From contig CAJTPJ010000011.1 in NCBI GenBank assembly GCA_910578145.1, forward strand, positions 1 to 36,712: DNA of 36,712 nucleotides, in the 5' to 3' direction. Positions 15,814-24,362 of this stretch are shown one piece after another. The stretch's first letter is position 1, and every line of letters starts with the position of its first letter. The DNA is from an uncultured Christensenella sp. GTDB lineage: Bacteria > Bacillota > Clostridia > Christensenellales > Borkfalkiaceae. The position numbers and the translations under genes were made by a program. The notes under the pieces are model-generated. The model was not told the origin of the DNA, made no database searches, and worked only from the letters and a program-made list of their open reading frames with translations.

Positions 15814-16131
15814 ATGAACGAGATTATTAAAAACGTAAGGGACGCTGAAGCAAAGGCGGCGGAAATAAAGGACGGGGCTTTGTCAAAAGCTTCGGTTATT
15901 TTGGAGTGCGCCGAAACCGAGGCGGTAAAAATTTCAGCCGCTAACGAAGCGGAGTGCAAGGCGCTTAAAGACGGCGCGGTTAAAAAGGCGGAGGCGGAAG
16001 CCGACCGTCTTTATAAGTGTGCGGTGGATAATAAGCGCAGGGAAGCAAAGGAGTATGCGGACAAACTTTCCTCAAAAGCCGACGCTGCGGCAAACGAAGT
16101 GGTACGGAGGATAACGAGTGGCTGTTGCTGA
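15814..16131 (+). CDS. ntpF: V-type ATPase peripheral-stalk subunit (NtpF/AhaH type)
   Basis: A small, almost entirely helical and charged protein of 105 residues, rich in Ala, Lys and Glu in heptad-like spacing, as in the H/G-type stalk subunit that pairs with subunit E to form the stator. It is first in the operon, where Enterococcus hirae has ntpF. I choose the ATG at 15814; a GTG at 15802 in the same frame would add four residues but sits on the GGGGTG that better serves as ribosome site. It overlaps the next gene by 14 bases. The family is called from position and composition more than motifs. Confidence 0.78.
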   Translation: MNEIIKNVRDAEAKAAEIKDGALSKASVILECAETEAVKISAANEAECKALKDGAVKKAEAEADRLYKCAVDNKRREAKEYADKLSSKADAAANEVVRRITSGCC

Positions 16132-18100
16132 AATGCGAAAACTTAATCTCGTTGCAATGTCGTACGACAGGGACGGGATACTTAACGCGCTTCAACGCAC
16201 GCGTTCCGTTGAAATAAAACGCCACTACGAGGCGGAGGATACGGCGGAACTTTGTATAGACGGCGGGGAGCTTAGCGAATATCTTGCCCGCACCGAGGGC
16301 GCGCTTTCCGTAATATGCGCCGAGGTGGAAAACTATAACCGCGAAAAAGGCGTAAAGTCCGACGCGTTAAAAGACGGATTTTTCGTTTCTTATACCGATT
16401 TTATTTCGGCGGCTTCGCTTAAAAACGTCGTTGATGAAACCGTGAAAAGCGCAACGGCTTTGGAAAGCGGCAGAAAAGCGCTTATTTCCGAGCAGGCGAA
16501 ACTTGCGAGAACTATACAGTCGGCTGAAATTTACGGAGAATTGACCGAGCCGTTTTCCGCGTTTTGCGACACCGTTCATACTGCGGTAAGGCTGGGCACC
16601 TTGCCCGTTACGGCGTTGGACGCGCTTACCGCGGATATTGCGGAGCAGCCTTTATGCTGTTTTGAGGTTTTGCGCCGCGACGGCGATAACGCGCTTATCG
16701 TGTTTGCGTTTCACAAGTCGGTTGAAGGCGATAAAATTTTAGCGGAAGCGGGTTTTGCAAATTGTCCGTTTAAGGAAAACAGCGGCAAATACCTTTGCGC
16801 TTCTTTAAAGGCGCGTGCGGAGGAAATTGCCGAAAGATTGAAAAAGACGGGGGAAGAAATTTACGCTTTGGGCGAAAATATCAAAACCCTTAAAATTTAC
16901 TGCGACTATCTCGGATTCGAGTTGGAAAAATTAAATTCGTCGGAAAAAATGCGGGCAACTTCAACCACGTTTTTACTTGAAGCGTTTGTCCCCAAAGAGG
17001 CGGAAGAAAAGGTGGCGCAGGCGATAACAAGCGTTTCGGAAGCGGCTTATTATGAATTTTCACAGCCTGCGGACGACGAAGTACCGCCCACGTTGTATAA
17101 AAATAACGAGGTGGTTAAAAACTTTGAAACCATAACCAATATGTATTCGCCCGTCAACTCGCGCGAGTTTGACCCCAACGGGATTATGGCGTTTTTTTAC
17201 AGCCTGTTTTTAGGGTTTATAATGGGCGACGCCGGTTACGGGCTTGTAATGTTGCTGGGAGGCGGATTTATTTATATGAAAAAACGCGCCTCGGACAGCG
17301 GGTTTAAACGGCTTGCGGGTGTGTTTGCAATAGGCGGTATTTTCGCCATAGTATGGGGTCTATTGTTTAATTCCGTGTTCGGGTTTTCATTGCCTTACCA
17401 ATCTGTTATGCCCGTGGTGCTTACAACGGGTAACCAGCAAATGGAAATGTGGCACGTTATGGGTATAGCCGTTCCCGCAATGCTCGTTATTTCGCTTGGC
17501 ATCGGCGTCGTGCATCTTATGGCGGGTTACGTTTGCAAAGCCGTGCAGTGTATGCGCCGCGGACAGTTTTGGGACGGCGTTTTGGACGGGCTTGTCTGGA
17601 CGGTGTTTTCCGTGGGTATCGGGCTTGTCGTTTTGGGGGTCGTGGACGAGGCTAATATGCCTAAACTTGCATATATAGGCGGGGCAACGGCGGGCGCAAT
17701 GCTTATCGTGGCAATGCTTACCGCGGGCAGAAAGGAAAAACTTTTAGGCAAATTTACAAAGGGCTTCGGTGCGGCTTACGGCATTATAAACTACGTTTCG
17801 GATATCCTCAGCTATGCGCGCCTTTACGGGCTTATGCTTTCGGGCGCGGTTATTTCCTGGATTATTTCCGATTATTCGTTGCAGTTTATTTCAAGCGGCA
17901 ACGCGGCGTTAATAATTCTTGCAATATTTTTAATGTTGATAGGGCACGTCTTTAACCTTGCGATAGGTCTTTTGGGCGCGTACATTCACGACGCAAGGCT
18001 TCAGTACGTGGAGTTTTACGGCAGGTTTTACGAGGGCGAGGGCGAACTGTTTGCGCCGCTCGGCGCTTCGCATAAATTCATCAATTTAGAAAAAATTTAA
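16118..18100 (+). CDS. ntpI: V-type ATPase subunit I (a-type membrane stator)
   Basis: The 660-residue stator that forms the ion half-channels against the K ring. The cytoplasmic N-terminal half (1-340) binds the stalks. About seven to eight transmembrane helices fill the rest, with signatures NSREFDPNGIMAFFYSLFLG, GFIMGDAGYGL and SDILSYARLYGLMLSGAVI, the last carrying the conserved arginine expected at the ion path. The GTG start has GGAGG seven bases upstream and gives MAVAEMRKLNLVAM, like other family N-termini. It overlaps the preceding gene. Confidence 0.94.
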   Translation: MAVAEMRKLNLVAMSYDRDGILNALQRTRSVEIKRHYEAEDTAELCIDGGELSEYLARTEGALSVICAEVENYNREKGVKSDALKDGFFVSYTDFISAASLKNVVDETVKSATALESGRKALISEQAKLARTIQSAEIYGELTEPFSAFCDTVHTAVRLGTLPVTALDALTADIAEQPLCCFEVLRRDGDNALIVFAFHKSVEGDKILAEAGFANCPFKENSGKYLCASLKARAEEIAERLKKTGEEIYALGENIKTLKIYCDYLGFELEKLNSSEKMRATSTTFLLEAFVPKEAEEKVAQAITSVSEAAYYEFSQPADDEVPPTLYKNNEVVKNFETITNMYSPVNSREFDPNGIMAFFYSLFLGFIMGDAGYGLVMLLGGGFIYMKKRASDSGFKRLAGVFAIGGIFAIVWGLLFNSVFGFSLPYQSVMPVVLTTGNQQMEMWHVMGIAVPAMLVISLGIGVVHLMAGYVCKAVQCMRRGQFWDGVLDGLVWTVFSVGIGLVVLGVVDEANMPKLAYIGGATAGAMLIVAMLTAGRKEKLLGKFTKGFGAAYGIINYVSDILSYARLYGLMLSGAVISWIISDYSLQFISSGNAALIILAIFLMLIGHVFNLAIGLLGAYIHDARLQYVEFYGRFYEGEGELFAPLGASHKFINLEKI

Positions 18101-18126
18101 ACTTTAAAATCTTTTGGAGGTTTTTT

Positions 18127-18576
18127 ATGACAACAGGTTACGCAATAGGTATTATCGGTCTTGCGCTGTGCGTACTTTTATGCGGCGTAGGTTCGGCGAT
18201 AGGTCTTTACAAGACGGGCAGCGCGGCGGCGGGCGTTTTGGGTGAAAATCCTAAAAAGTTCGGTAAGGTGCTGGTGCTCGTGCTCCTTCCCGCAACGCAG
18301 GGTATTTACGGATTTATTATCGGTATAATCGCTTCAAGCTCCCTTCCCAACATCGTGGAAACGGCGCAGGGTTGGTCTATGCTGGGCGCGGTTTTGCCTA
18401 TGGCATTGTCGGGTCTTATCACGGGCATATTCCAGGGTAAATCCGCAGTTAACTGTATTTACGCGGTAGGCAAGCAGGATTCGCTTGGCGGTAAACTTAT
18501 TATTTATCCCGCAATGATAGAGTTTTACGCAATTTTGGGGCTTATCATTTCGATAATGCTGGTTGCGGCGCTTTAA
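18127..18576 (+). CDS. ntpK: V-type ATPase rotor subunit K, Na+-type
   Basis: A 149-residue proteolipid with four transmembrane helices in two hairpins, the duplicated form found in V-type rings. All five residues I know as Na+ ligands in E. hirae NtpK (L61, T64, Q65, Q110, E139) have counterparts at a constant offset of seven: L54, T57, Q58, Q103 and E132, in LLPATQG, FQGKSA and MIEFYA. This points to Na+ rather than H+ translocation. The first hairpin lacks its own carboxylate, as in NtpK. TGGAGG lies just upstream of the ATG. Confidence 0.95.
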   Translation: MTTGYAIGIIGLALCVLLCGVGSAIGLYKTGSAAAGVLGENPKKFGKVLVLVLLPATQGIYGFIIGIIASSSLPNIVETAQGWSMLGAVLPMALSGLITGIFQGKSAVNCIYAVGKQDSLGGKLIIYPAMIEFYAILGLIISIMLVAAL

Positions 18577-18584
18577 TTTTTAAT

Positions 18585-19154
18585 ATGAACGGTCAATCGA
18601 TAGTAGATAAAATAATCGCCGACGCAGATAAAGAGGCGGCGGCGATAATATCCGACGCCGAAAACCGTGCCGAAAACGTAGTTGCCGAAGCCAACGCAAA
18701 AGCTGAAAGAAATTTGCTTGGCGCTAAGGCGGAAGCCGAAGCAAAGGCGAAAAGCATTTTAGACGGTAAGGCGGCTTCCGCGCGGCTCGACTGCGCGAAA
18801 ATTGAGCTTGCGGAAAAGCGCGGCGTGCTTGACTCCGTTTACGAAAAGGCGCTTAAAAAGCTGAAAGAGCTTGATAAGAAAACGGCGGTGGCGCTTGCGG
18901 GCGGGCTTTTGGCTAAGTATGCCGAAGACGGCGATGAAATAGTGTTTGCCGCGGATTATAAGTTCGTTTCCGAAGTTGCCAAACTGCCCGTCGTAACCGA
19001 GCTTAAATTAAAATTTTCGCAGGACGGCGGAGTAAACGGCGGATTTATATTAAAGGGCGAAAGCGCGGACAAGGATATTTCTTACGCGGCGTTGCTTGCG
19101 GCGGACAGGGAAGAAAACGTTTCCGCGCTCGCGGCGGATATATTTGCAGGTTAA
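18585..19154 (+). CDS. ntpE: V-type ATPase subunit E (peripheral stalk)
   Basis: A 189-residue stator subunit. The N-terminal half (about 1-100) is a long Ala/Glu/Lys-rich helix that would pair with the NtpF-type subunit. The C-terminal globular domain includes DGGVNGGFILKG, comparable to the typical GGvil segment of E subunits. It starts eight bases after ntpK with a poor ribosome site and ends one base before ntpC. Confidence 0.9.
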   Translation: MNGQSIVDKIIADADKEAAAIISDAENRAENVVAEANAKAERNLLGAKAEAEAKAKSILDGKAASARLDCAKIELAEKRGVLDSVYEKALKKLKELDKKTAVALAGGLLAKYAEDGDEIVFAADYKFVSEVAKLPVVTELKLKFSQDGGVNGGFILKGESADKDISYAALLAADREENVSALAADIFAG

Positions 19155-19155
19155 T

Positions 19156-20130
19156 ATGGCAAGGGACGTTGTATATACTAACGGCGTAATTGCCGTTAAA
19201 GAGCAGAGTTTGCTCGGTGCAAAACTTAATAAACTTTGCGAAGGAAGCGCGGACGAAGCGTTTAGGGCGGTTATCGAAAGCGGCTTTGGCAAAGGTGCGG
19301 AAGCGCAGTCCGTCTTCGGCTACGAAAATTTGCTTACCGCCGACGAACGCGACTTGGATTTATTTATCCGCGAATACGCGCCCACTGCGGCGGACGAGGC
19401 TTATTTTTTGGTCCCGCGCGATTTTCATAACGCGAAAGCGGCTATAAAAGCCAACTACGCTACGGGCGATTTCGACGAAATGAAAGCCCCGTCGGGGTTA
19501 ATTCCCGCCGAACAAATTTTAAGCTGCGTTAAGGAAAACGACTTTTCACCTTTGTACGACGGATTGCGGCAGGCTTGCGAAGGCGCGGCGGCGCTATTTT
19601 CCGAGGAACGGGAAACAAAGGCTACGGGCGTGGAGATAGGTATTATATTTGAAAACGCAAAAAACCAAAGACTTTTAAAAGTTTGCGCGCGCAACCGCTT
19701 TTTGAAAAAACTTATCCAAACCAAAGCCGATATGACTAATATTTTAACGGCTATGCGGGCGCAGACCCCCGAATATGCTTTAAATAACTACGTTTCGGGC
19801 GGAAAACTCAGTTTTGATAAGTTGCAACTTTTGTTGGAAAACGAAGCGGAAAAAGCGGCGCGAGCGTTCGACGGTACTCCGTACGCGGATTTTGTAAAAA
19901 TCTGCTTTGCGGATAAAACCGAGGGCAAGCCTTGCGCGCAGGCAGAACTTATGCGCGACAATTTAGAAACGGATTTTCTCGGCGCGCATAAATACGAGCT
20001 TAAAAAATCGCAACCTTTTTTATACTACGTTTTAAGGCGGCGCGCTGAAAACGCAAACTTGCGTATAATTTTCGTGTGCCTTATGGCGGGTATGGACGAG
20101 GGCGATATTAAATCGCGGCTTAGAGGTTGA
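19156..20130 (+). CDS. ntpC: V-type ATPase subunit C (d-type, central-stalk connector)
   Basis: A 324-residue, mostly helical subunit that couples the central shaft to the K ring, related to eukaryotic subunit d. The N-terminal region has short-helix repeats (DEAFRAVIESGFG) and the C-terminal third has PFLYYVLRRRAENANLRIIF, typical of this family's end. I start it at ATG 19156, giving MARDVVYTNG; the same frame is open 60 bases further upstream inside ntpE but lacks family similarity there. One base separates it from the ntpE stop. Confidence 0.9.
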   Translation: MARDVVYTNGVIAVKEQSLLGAKLNKLCEGSADEAFRAVIESGFGKGAEAQSVFGYENLLTADERDLDLFIREYAPTAADEAYFLVPRDFHNAKAAIKANYATGDFDEMKAPSGLIPAEQILSCVKENDFSPLYDGLRQACEGAAALFSEERETKATGVEIGIIFENAKNQRLLKVCARNRFLKKLIQTKADMTNILTAMRAQTPEYALNNYVSGGKLSFDKLQLLLENEAEKAARAFDGTPYADFVKICFADKTEGKPCAQAELMRDNLETDFLGAHKYELKKSQPFLYYVLRRRAENANLRIIFVCLMAGMDEGDIKSRLRG

Positions 20131-20132
20131 AT

Positions 20133-20453
20133 ATGCAGGATAAAATCGCAATTATCGGCGACGGCGAAAGCATAACCGTGTTTAAAGCGGCGGGCGTTGC
20201 CGCGTTCCCCGCGGAAAACGAGCAAAACGCGCGGGATATAATAAGAAAAATCGCAAAAGAATATAAAATTATATTTCTCACCGAAGAGCTTGCGCGCCCT
20301 TTAAGCGCGTTTTTAAAAAGATTCGACGAAGAGCCGTACCCTGTAATTTTAAGTATTCCTTCCAAAAACGGAACTACGGGTTACGGCGCGGAAATGCTTA
20401 AAAGCGCAATGGAACGCGCGCTCGGCGTTGATATCTTATATAACGATAATTAA
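20133..20453 (+). CDS. ntpG: V-type ATPase subunit F (NtpG)
   Basis: A 106-residue Rossmann-like central-stalk subunit with the family beginning KIAIIGDGESITVFKAAGV and the later IIFLTEELA and PVILSIPSKNG. It binds subunit D in the rotor shaft. Start at ATG 20133, supported by GAGG at 20123-20126. The gap to the ntpC stop is two bases. Confidence 0.92.
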   Translation: MQDKIAIIGDGESITVFKAAGVAAFPAENEQNARDIIRKIAKEYKIIFLTEELARPLSAFLKRFDEEPYPVILSIPSKNGTTGYGAEMLKSAMERALGVDILYNDN

Positions 20454-20467
20454 TTAAGGAATTAAAT

Positions 20468-22228
20468 ATGGGTAAGACTATAAAAGTTTCCGGACCTTTA
20501 ATAATTGCCGAGGGAATGGCGGACAGCAAAATGTACGACGTCGTGCGCGTTTCCGACAAGGGTTTGATTGGCGAAATAATAGAACTGCGCGGCGACAAAG
20601 CGTCGGTGCAGGTTTACGAAGAAACTTCGGGGTTAGGACCGGGCGAAGACGTAATTTCCACGGGCGAACCGCTGTCGGCGGAGCTTGCGCCGGGGCTTAT
20701 TTCGGGCATATTCGACGGTATTCAGCGCCCTTTAACCACGCTGTACTTCCAATACGGCGCACGCATTTCCCGTGGGGTTTCGGTAAACAACCTCGACCGC
20801 GATAAAAAGTGGAAGTTCGTTCCCGTCGCAAAAGTCGGCGACGAAGTGGGCGAGGGCGACGTTTTGGGCACGGTGCAGGAAACCGAGCTCGTGGAACACA
20901 AAATTTTAGTGCCCAACGGTACGTGCGGGCAAGTCGTTTCCATAGAAGAGGGCGAGTTTACCATTGAGGATACCGTTGCCGTTATCCGTACGCAAAGCGG
21001 CAAACGCCCCGTTTGTATGCTTAGAAAATGGCCCGTGAGAAAGGGCAGACCGTACAAAGAAAAACTTTCCCCCGTAAACCCTATGATTACGGGACAGCGC
21101 GTTATAGACACGCTTTTCCCCATAGCCCGCGGCGGCGTGGCGGCAGTGCCCGGCCCGTTTGGAAGCGGCAAAACGGTAGTTCAGCACCAGCTTGCAAAAT
21201 GGGCTGACGCAGACATAATAGTATATATCGGTTGCGGCGAACGCGGCAACGAAATGACGGACGTTTTAAACGAGTTTCCCGCGCTTAAAGACCCGAAAAC
21301 GGGCGAGCCCATTATGAAGCGCACGGTACTTATAGCTAACACTTCGGATATGCCCGTTGCGGCGCGTGAAGCCAGCATATATACGGGTATAACCATTGCC
21401 GAGTACTTCCGCGATATGGGTTACAACGTGGCGATAATGGCGGATTCTACTTCGCGTTGGGCGGAAGCGTTGCGCGAAATGAGCGGACGCCTTGAAGAGA
21501 TGCCCGGCGACGAGGGCTACCCCGCGTACCTTTCCAGCCGCCTTGCGGAATTTTACGAGCGCGCGGGCATAGTAAAACTTTTGGGCAAGGAAGACCGCAC
21601 CGGTTCGGTTACGGCGATAGGCGCGGTTTCGCCTCCCGGCGGCGATTTGAGCGAACCCGTTTCGCAGGCGACTTTGCGCATAGTAAAAGTATTCTGGGGC
21701 TTGTCCGCGTCGCTTGCGTACAAGCGTCATTTCCCCGCCATCGATTGGCTTATAAGCTACTCGCTTTACGCCGACAGAATGAAAGATTGGTTTGACGGCG
21801 CGGTTAGCGCGGACTTTTTCAGGTACCGCCAATTCGTTATGACGGTTTTGCAGGAAGAAGCCGCGCTTGACGAAATAGTCCGCCTTGTCGGCGTGGACGC
21901 GCTTTCGTCCAAGGACAGGCTTACTATGGAAACCGCAAAAATTATCCGCGAAGACTATTTGCACCAAAACGCTTTCGACGACGTAGATACGTACACTTCT
22001 ATGAAAAAGCAGTTTTTAATGCTTAAACTCATATACGAATTTGACGCCGCCGCGCGCGAAGCGGTGGAAAATTACGCCGACGTAAACGAAATATTGGCTC
22101 TTCCCTGCAAGGACAGGATTGGCAGAGCCAAATTTATTCCCGAAAGCGGGCTTTCCGAGTTTGACGAAATTTTAAAACAGATAAACACCCAATTAAAGGC
22201 GCTTTCAAAGGGAGGCGAAGATGTTTAA
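20468..22228 (+). CDS. ntpA: V-type ATPase catalytic subunit A
   Basis: A 586-residue catalytic subunit, three per complex, that hydrolyses ATP to drive ion transport. It has the P-loop GPFGSGKT (residues 229-236), MADSTSRWAEALREMSGRLE and the SPPGGDLSEPVSQAT segment of A subunits, plus the approximately 90-residue non-homologous insertion before the P-loop that distinguishes A from F-type beta subunits. AAGGA lies upstream of the ATG. It overlaps ntpB by eight bases. Confidence 0.98.
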   Translation: MGKTIKVSGPLIIAEGMADSKMYDVVRVSDKGLIGEIIELRGDKASVQVYEETSGLGPGEDVISTGEPLSAELAPGLISGIFDGIQRPLTTLYFQYGARISRGVSVNNLDRDKKWKFVPVAKVGDEVGEGDVLGTVQETELVEHKILVPNGTCGQVVSIEEGEFTIEDTVAVIRTQSGKRPVCMLRKWPVRKGRPYKEKLSPVNPMITGQRVIDTLFPIARGGVAAVPGPFGSGKTVVQHQLAKWADADIIVYIGCGERGNEMTDVLNEFPALKDPKTGEPIMKRTVLIANTSDMPVAAREASIYTGITIAEYFRDMGYNVAIMADSTSRWAEALREMSGRLEEMPGDEGYPAYLSSRLAEFYERAGIVKLLGKEDRTGSVTAIGAVSPPGGDLSEPVSQATLRIVKVFWGLSASLAYKRHFPAIDWLISYSLYADRMKDWFDGAVSADFFRYRQFVMTVLQEEAALDEIVRLVGVDALSSKDRLTMETAKIIREDYLHQNAFDDVDTYTSMKKQFLMLKLIYEFDAAAREAVENYADVNEILALPCKDRIGRAKFIPESGLSEFDEILKQINTQLKALSKGGEDV

Positions 22229-23597
22229 AGAATATAAAACTATCCGCGAAGTAGTGGGGCCGCTTATGCTCGTAGAGGGCGTTGAGGGCGTAACGTACAA
22301 CGAACTTGTAGATATCGTGTGCGCAGACGGCGATATCCGCCGCGGTAAGGTGCTTGAAATCAACCGCGACAAAGCGGTGGTACAGCTTTTTGAAAACTCG
22401 CAGGGTTTACAAATCGCCACCGCAAAAGCGCGTTTTACGGGTCACAGTCAACAGCTTGCCGTTTCCAAAGAAATGTTGGGCAGGGTGTTTGACGGAATGG
22501 GCAACCCCCGCGACGGCGGCGCGCCAGTAATTCCCGAAAAGATGCTGGATATCAACGGCGAGCCTATTAATCCCGCTGCGCGCGACTACCCCGACGAGTT
22601 TATTCAAACGGGAATATCCGCCATCGACGGGCTTAACACGTTAGTAAGAGGGCAAAAACTGCCCGTGTTTTCTATGAGCGGTTTACCCCACGCCGAACTT
22701 GCCGCGCAGATAGCAAGGCAGGCAAAAGTTAAGGGGGGCGACAGCAAGTTTGCCGTAGTTTTTGCGGCTATAGGTATTACCTTTGAAGAGGCGCAGTACT
22801 TCGTAGACGATTTCAAGCGTACGGGCGCGATAGAACGTACCGTGCTGTTTACAAACCTTGCAAACGACCCCGCGGTAGAGCGTATTGCAACGCCGCGTAT
22901 GGCGCTTACCTGCGCCGAATATTTGGCGTTTGAGTGCGGTATGCACGTTTTGGTAATTTTAACGGATATCACCAACTATGCCGAGGCCTTGCGCGAAGTT
23001 TCGGCGGCGCGCCGCGAAGTTCCCGGCCGCCGCGGCTATCCCGGCTATCTGTATACCGACCTTGCAACTATGTACGAGCGCGCGGGTAGAATACGCGGCT
23101 CTAAAGGTTCAATAACCCAAATACCTATTTTAACTATGCCCGAGGACGACAAAACCCACCCTATCCCCGATTTAACGGGGTATATAACCGAAGGGCAAAT
23201 TATACTTTCGCGCGATTTGTATAAAAAAGGCATCAATCCGCCTATCGACGTTTTGCCGTCGCTTTCCCGTCTTAAAGATAAAGGTATAGGCGAGGGTAAA
23301 ACCCGCGAGGACCATTCGGGTACTATGAACCAGCTGTTTTCGGCTTACGCAAGCGGCAAGGAGAGTAAAGAACTTTCCGCCATTTTAGGCGAAGCCGCGC
23401 TGTCGGATACCGATAAACTTTACGCAAAGTTTGCAGAACAGTTTGAAAAACTTTATATAAACCAAGGTTTCAATGCGGACAGGTCGATAGAAGAAACGCT
23501 GGATTTGGGTTGGGAGCTTTTAAAGATATTGCCCGTTTCCGAGCTTAAGCGTATTAAACAGGCGTATATCGATAAGTATTTGAATAAGGATAACTAA
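22221..23597 (+). CDS. ntpB: V-type ATPase regulatory subunit B
   Basis: A 458-residue non-catalytic nucleotide-binding subunit, alternating with A in the head. The P-loop is replaced by FSMSGLPHAELAAQ, as usual for B subunits. SAARREVPGRRGYPGYLYTD and EDHSGTMNQLFSAYA are strongly conserved family segments. GGGAGG lies just upstream of the ATG. Its stop abuts the ntpD start directly. Confidence 0.98.
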   Translation: MFKEYKTIREVVGPLMLVEGVEGVTYNELVDIVCADGDIRRGKVLEINRDKAVVQLFENSQGLQIATAKARFTGHSQQLAVSKEMLGRVFDGMGNPRDGGAPVIPEKMLDINGEPINPAARDYPDEFIQTGISAIDGLNTLVRGQKLPVFSMSGLPHAELAAQIARQAKVKGGDSKFAVVFAAIGITFEEAQYFVDDFKRTGAIERTVLFTNLANDPAVERIATPRMALTCAEYLAFECGMHVLVILTDITNYAEALREVSAARREVPGRRGYPGYLYTDLATMYERAGRIRGSKGSITQIPILTMPEDDKTHPIPDLTGYITEGQIILSRDLYKKGINPPIDVLPSLSRLKDKGIGEGKTREDHSGTMNQLFSAYASGKESKELSAILGEAALSDTDKLYAKFAEQFEKLYINQGFNADRSIEETLDLGWELLKILPVSELKRIKQAYIDKYLNKDN

Positions 23598-24221
23598 ATG
23601 TCAAGGTTAAACGTCAACCCCACGCGTATGGAGATGAAAAAATTAAAAGCACGTCTTGATACGGCGGTAAGGGGGCACAAACTTTTAAAAGACAAATCCG
23701 ACGAAATGATTCGCCGCTTTTCGATTATAATAAAGGAAAATAAACGCCTGCGCGACGAGGTTGAGCGCGAGCTTTCAAAAACTTTAAAACTGTTTTCCGT
23801 AGCCCGCTCCGTAACCCCTTCGTACGAGGCAGAAACGGCGTTTGCTATGCCTGCCGCCGCAGTTGCGGTAAGTTGCGGTATCGACAGTATAATGGGCGTT
23901 GAAGTGCCTGCGGTAGAGGTGGTTGAAAACGCCGCTTCCGGCGGATTGCCCTACGCATATGCTGAAATTACGGGCGAGGCGGACTATTCGGTGGAACGCG
24001 CTGCTGCGCTTATTCCAAAGATGCTTAAACTTGCCCAAACAGAAAAAACCGTGCGTATGTTAGCGGAGGAAATCGAGCGTAACAAACGGCGAGTAAACGC
24101 CCTAGAATACGTTATGATTCCACAGCTTGAAGAAACTATAAAATATATAAAATCGAAGCTGGACGAAAACGAGCGCGCCGCTGTAATACGGCTTATGAAA
24201 GTTAAAAGTAAAGCGCAATAA
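23598..24221 (+). CDS. ntpD: V-type ATPase subunit D (central rotor shaft)
   Basis: A 207-residue rotor shaft of two long antiparallel helices. N-terminal NVNPTRMEMKKLKARLDTAV and C-terminal RRVNALEYVMIPQLEETIKY are diagnostic. It starts immediately after the ntpB stop and is the last gene before a terminator. The ntpH and ntpJ genes that follow in E. hirae are absent here. Confidence 0.97.
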   Translation: MSRLNVNPTRMEMKKLKARLDTAVRGHKLLKDKSDEMIRRFSIIIKENKRLRDEVERELSKTLKLFSVARSVTPSYEAETAFAMPAAAVAVSCGIDSIMGVEVPAVEVVENAASGGLPYAYAEITGEADYSVERAAALIPKMLKLAQTEKTVRMLAEEIERNKRRVNALEYVMIPQLEETIKYIKSKLDENERAAVIRLMKVKSKAQ

Positions 24222-24229
24222 AATAGTTT

Positions 24230-24264
24230 AAAAGCGCCCCTCGTGCGTGCGTGCGCTTTTTTTA
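24230..24264 (+). terminator. Terminator of the V-type ATPase operon
   Basis: AAAAGCGC (24230-24237) pairs with GCGCTTTT (24253-24260) and runs into seven Ts. Confidence 0.85.
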
Positions 24265-24298
24265 TTTGTGAAAATTATGAAATTACAAATAAATATCG

Positions 24299-24327
24299 TT
24301 GACATAAAGATTATTAACATTTATTAT
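24299..24327 (+). promoter_or_regulatory. Sigma-A promoter of the Ntn-hydrolase gene
   Basis: Perfect TTGACA (24299-24304), 17-bp spacer, TATTAT (24322-24327). A second TATAAT at 24340-24345 has no good -35. Confidence 0.7.
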
Positions 24328-24362
24328 GTTTCTGTTGATTATAATATCAAAGGAGATATTAA

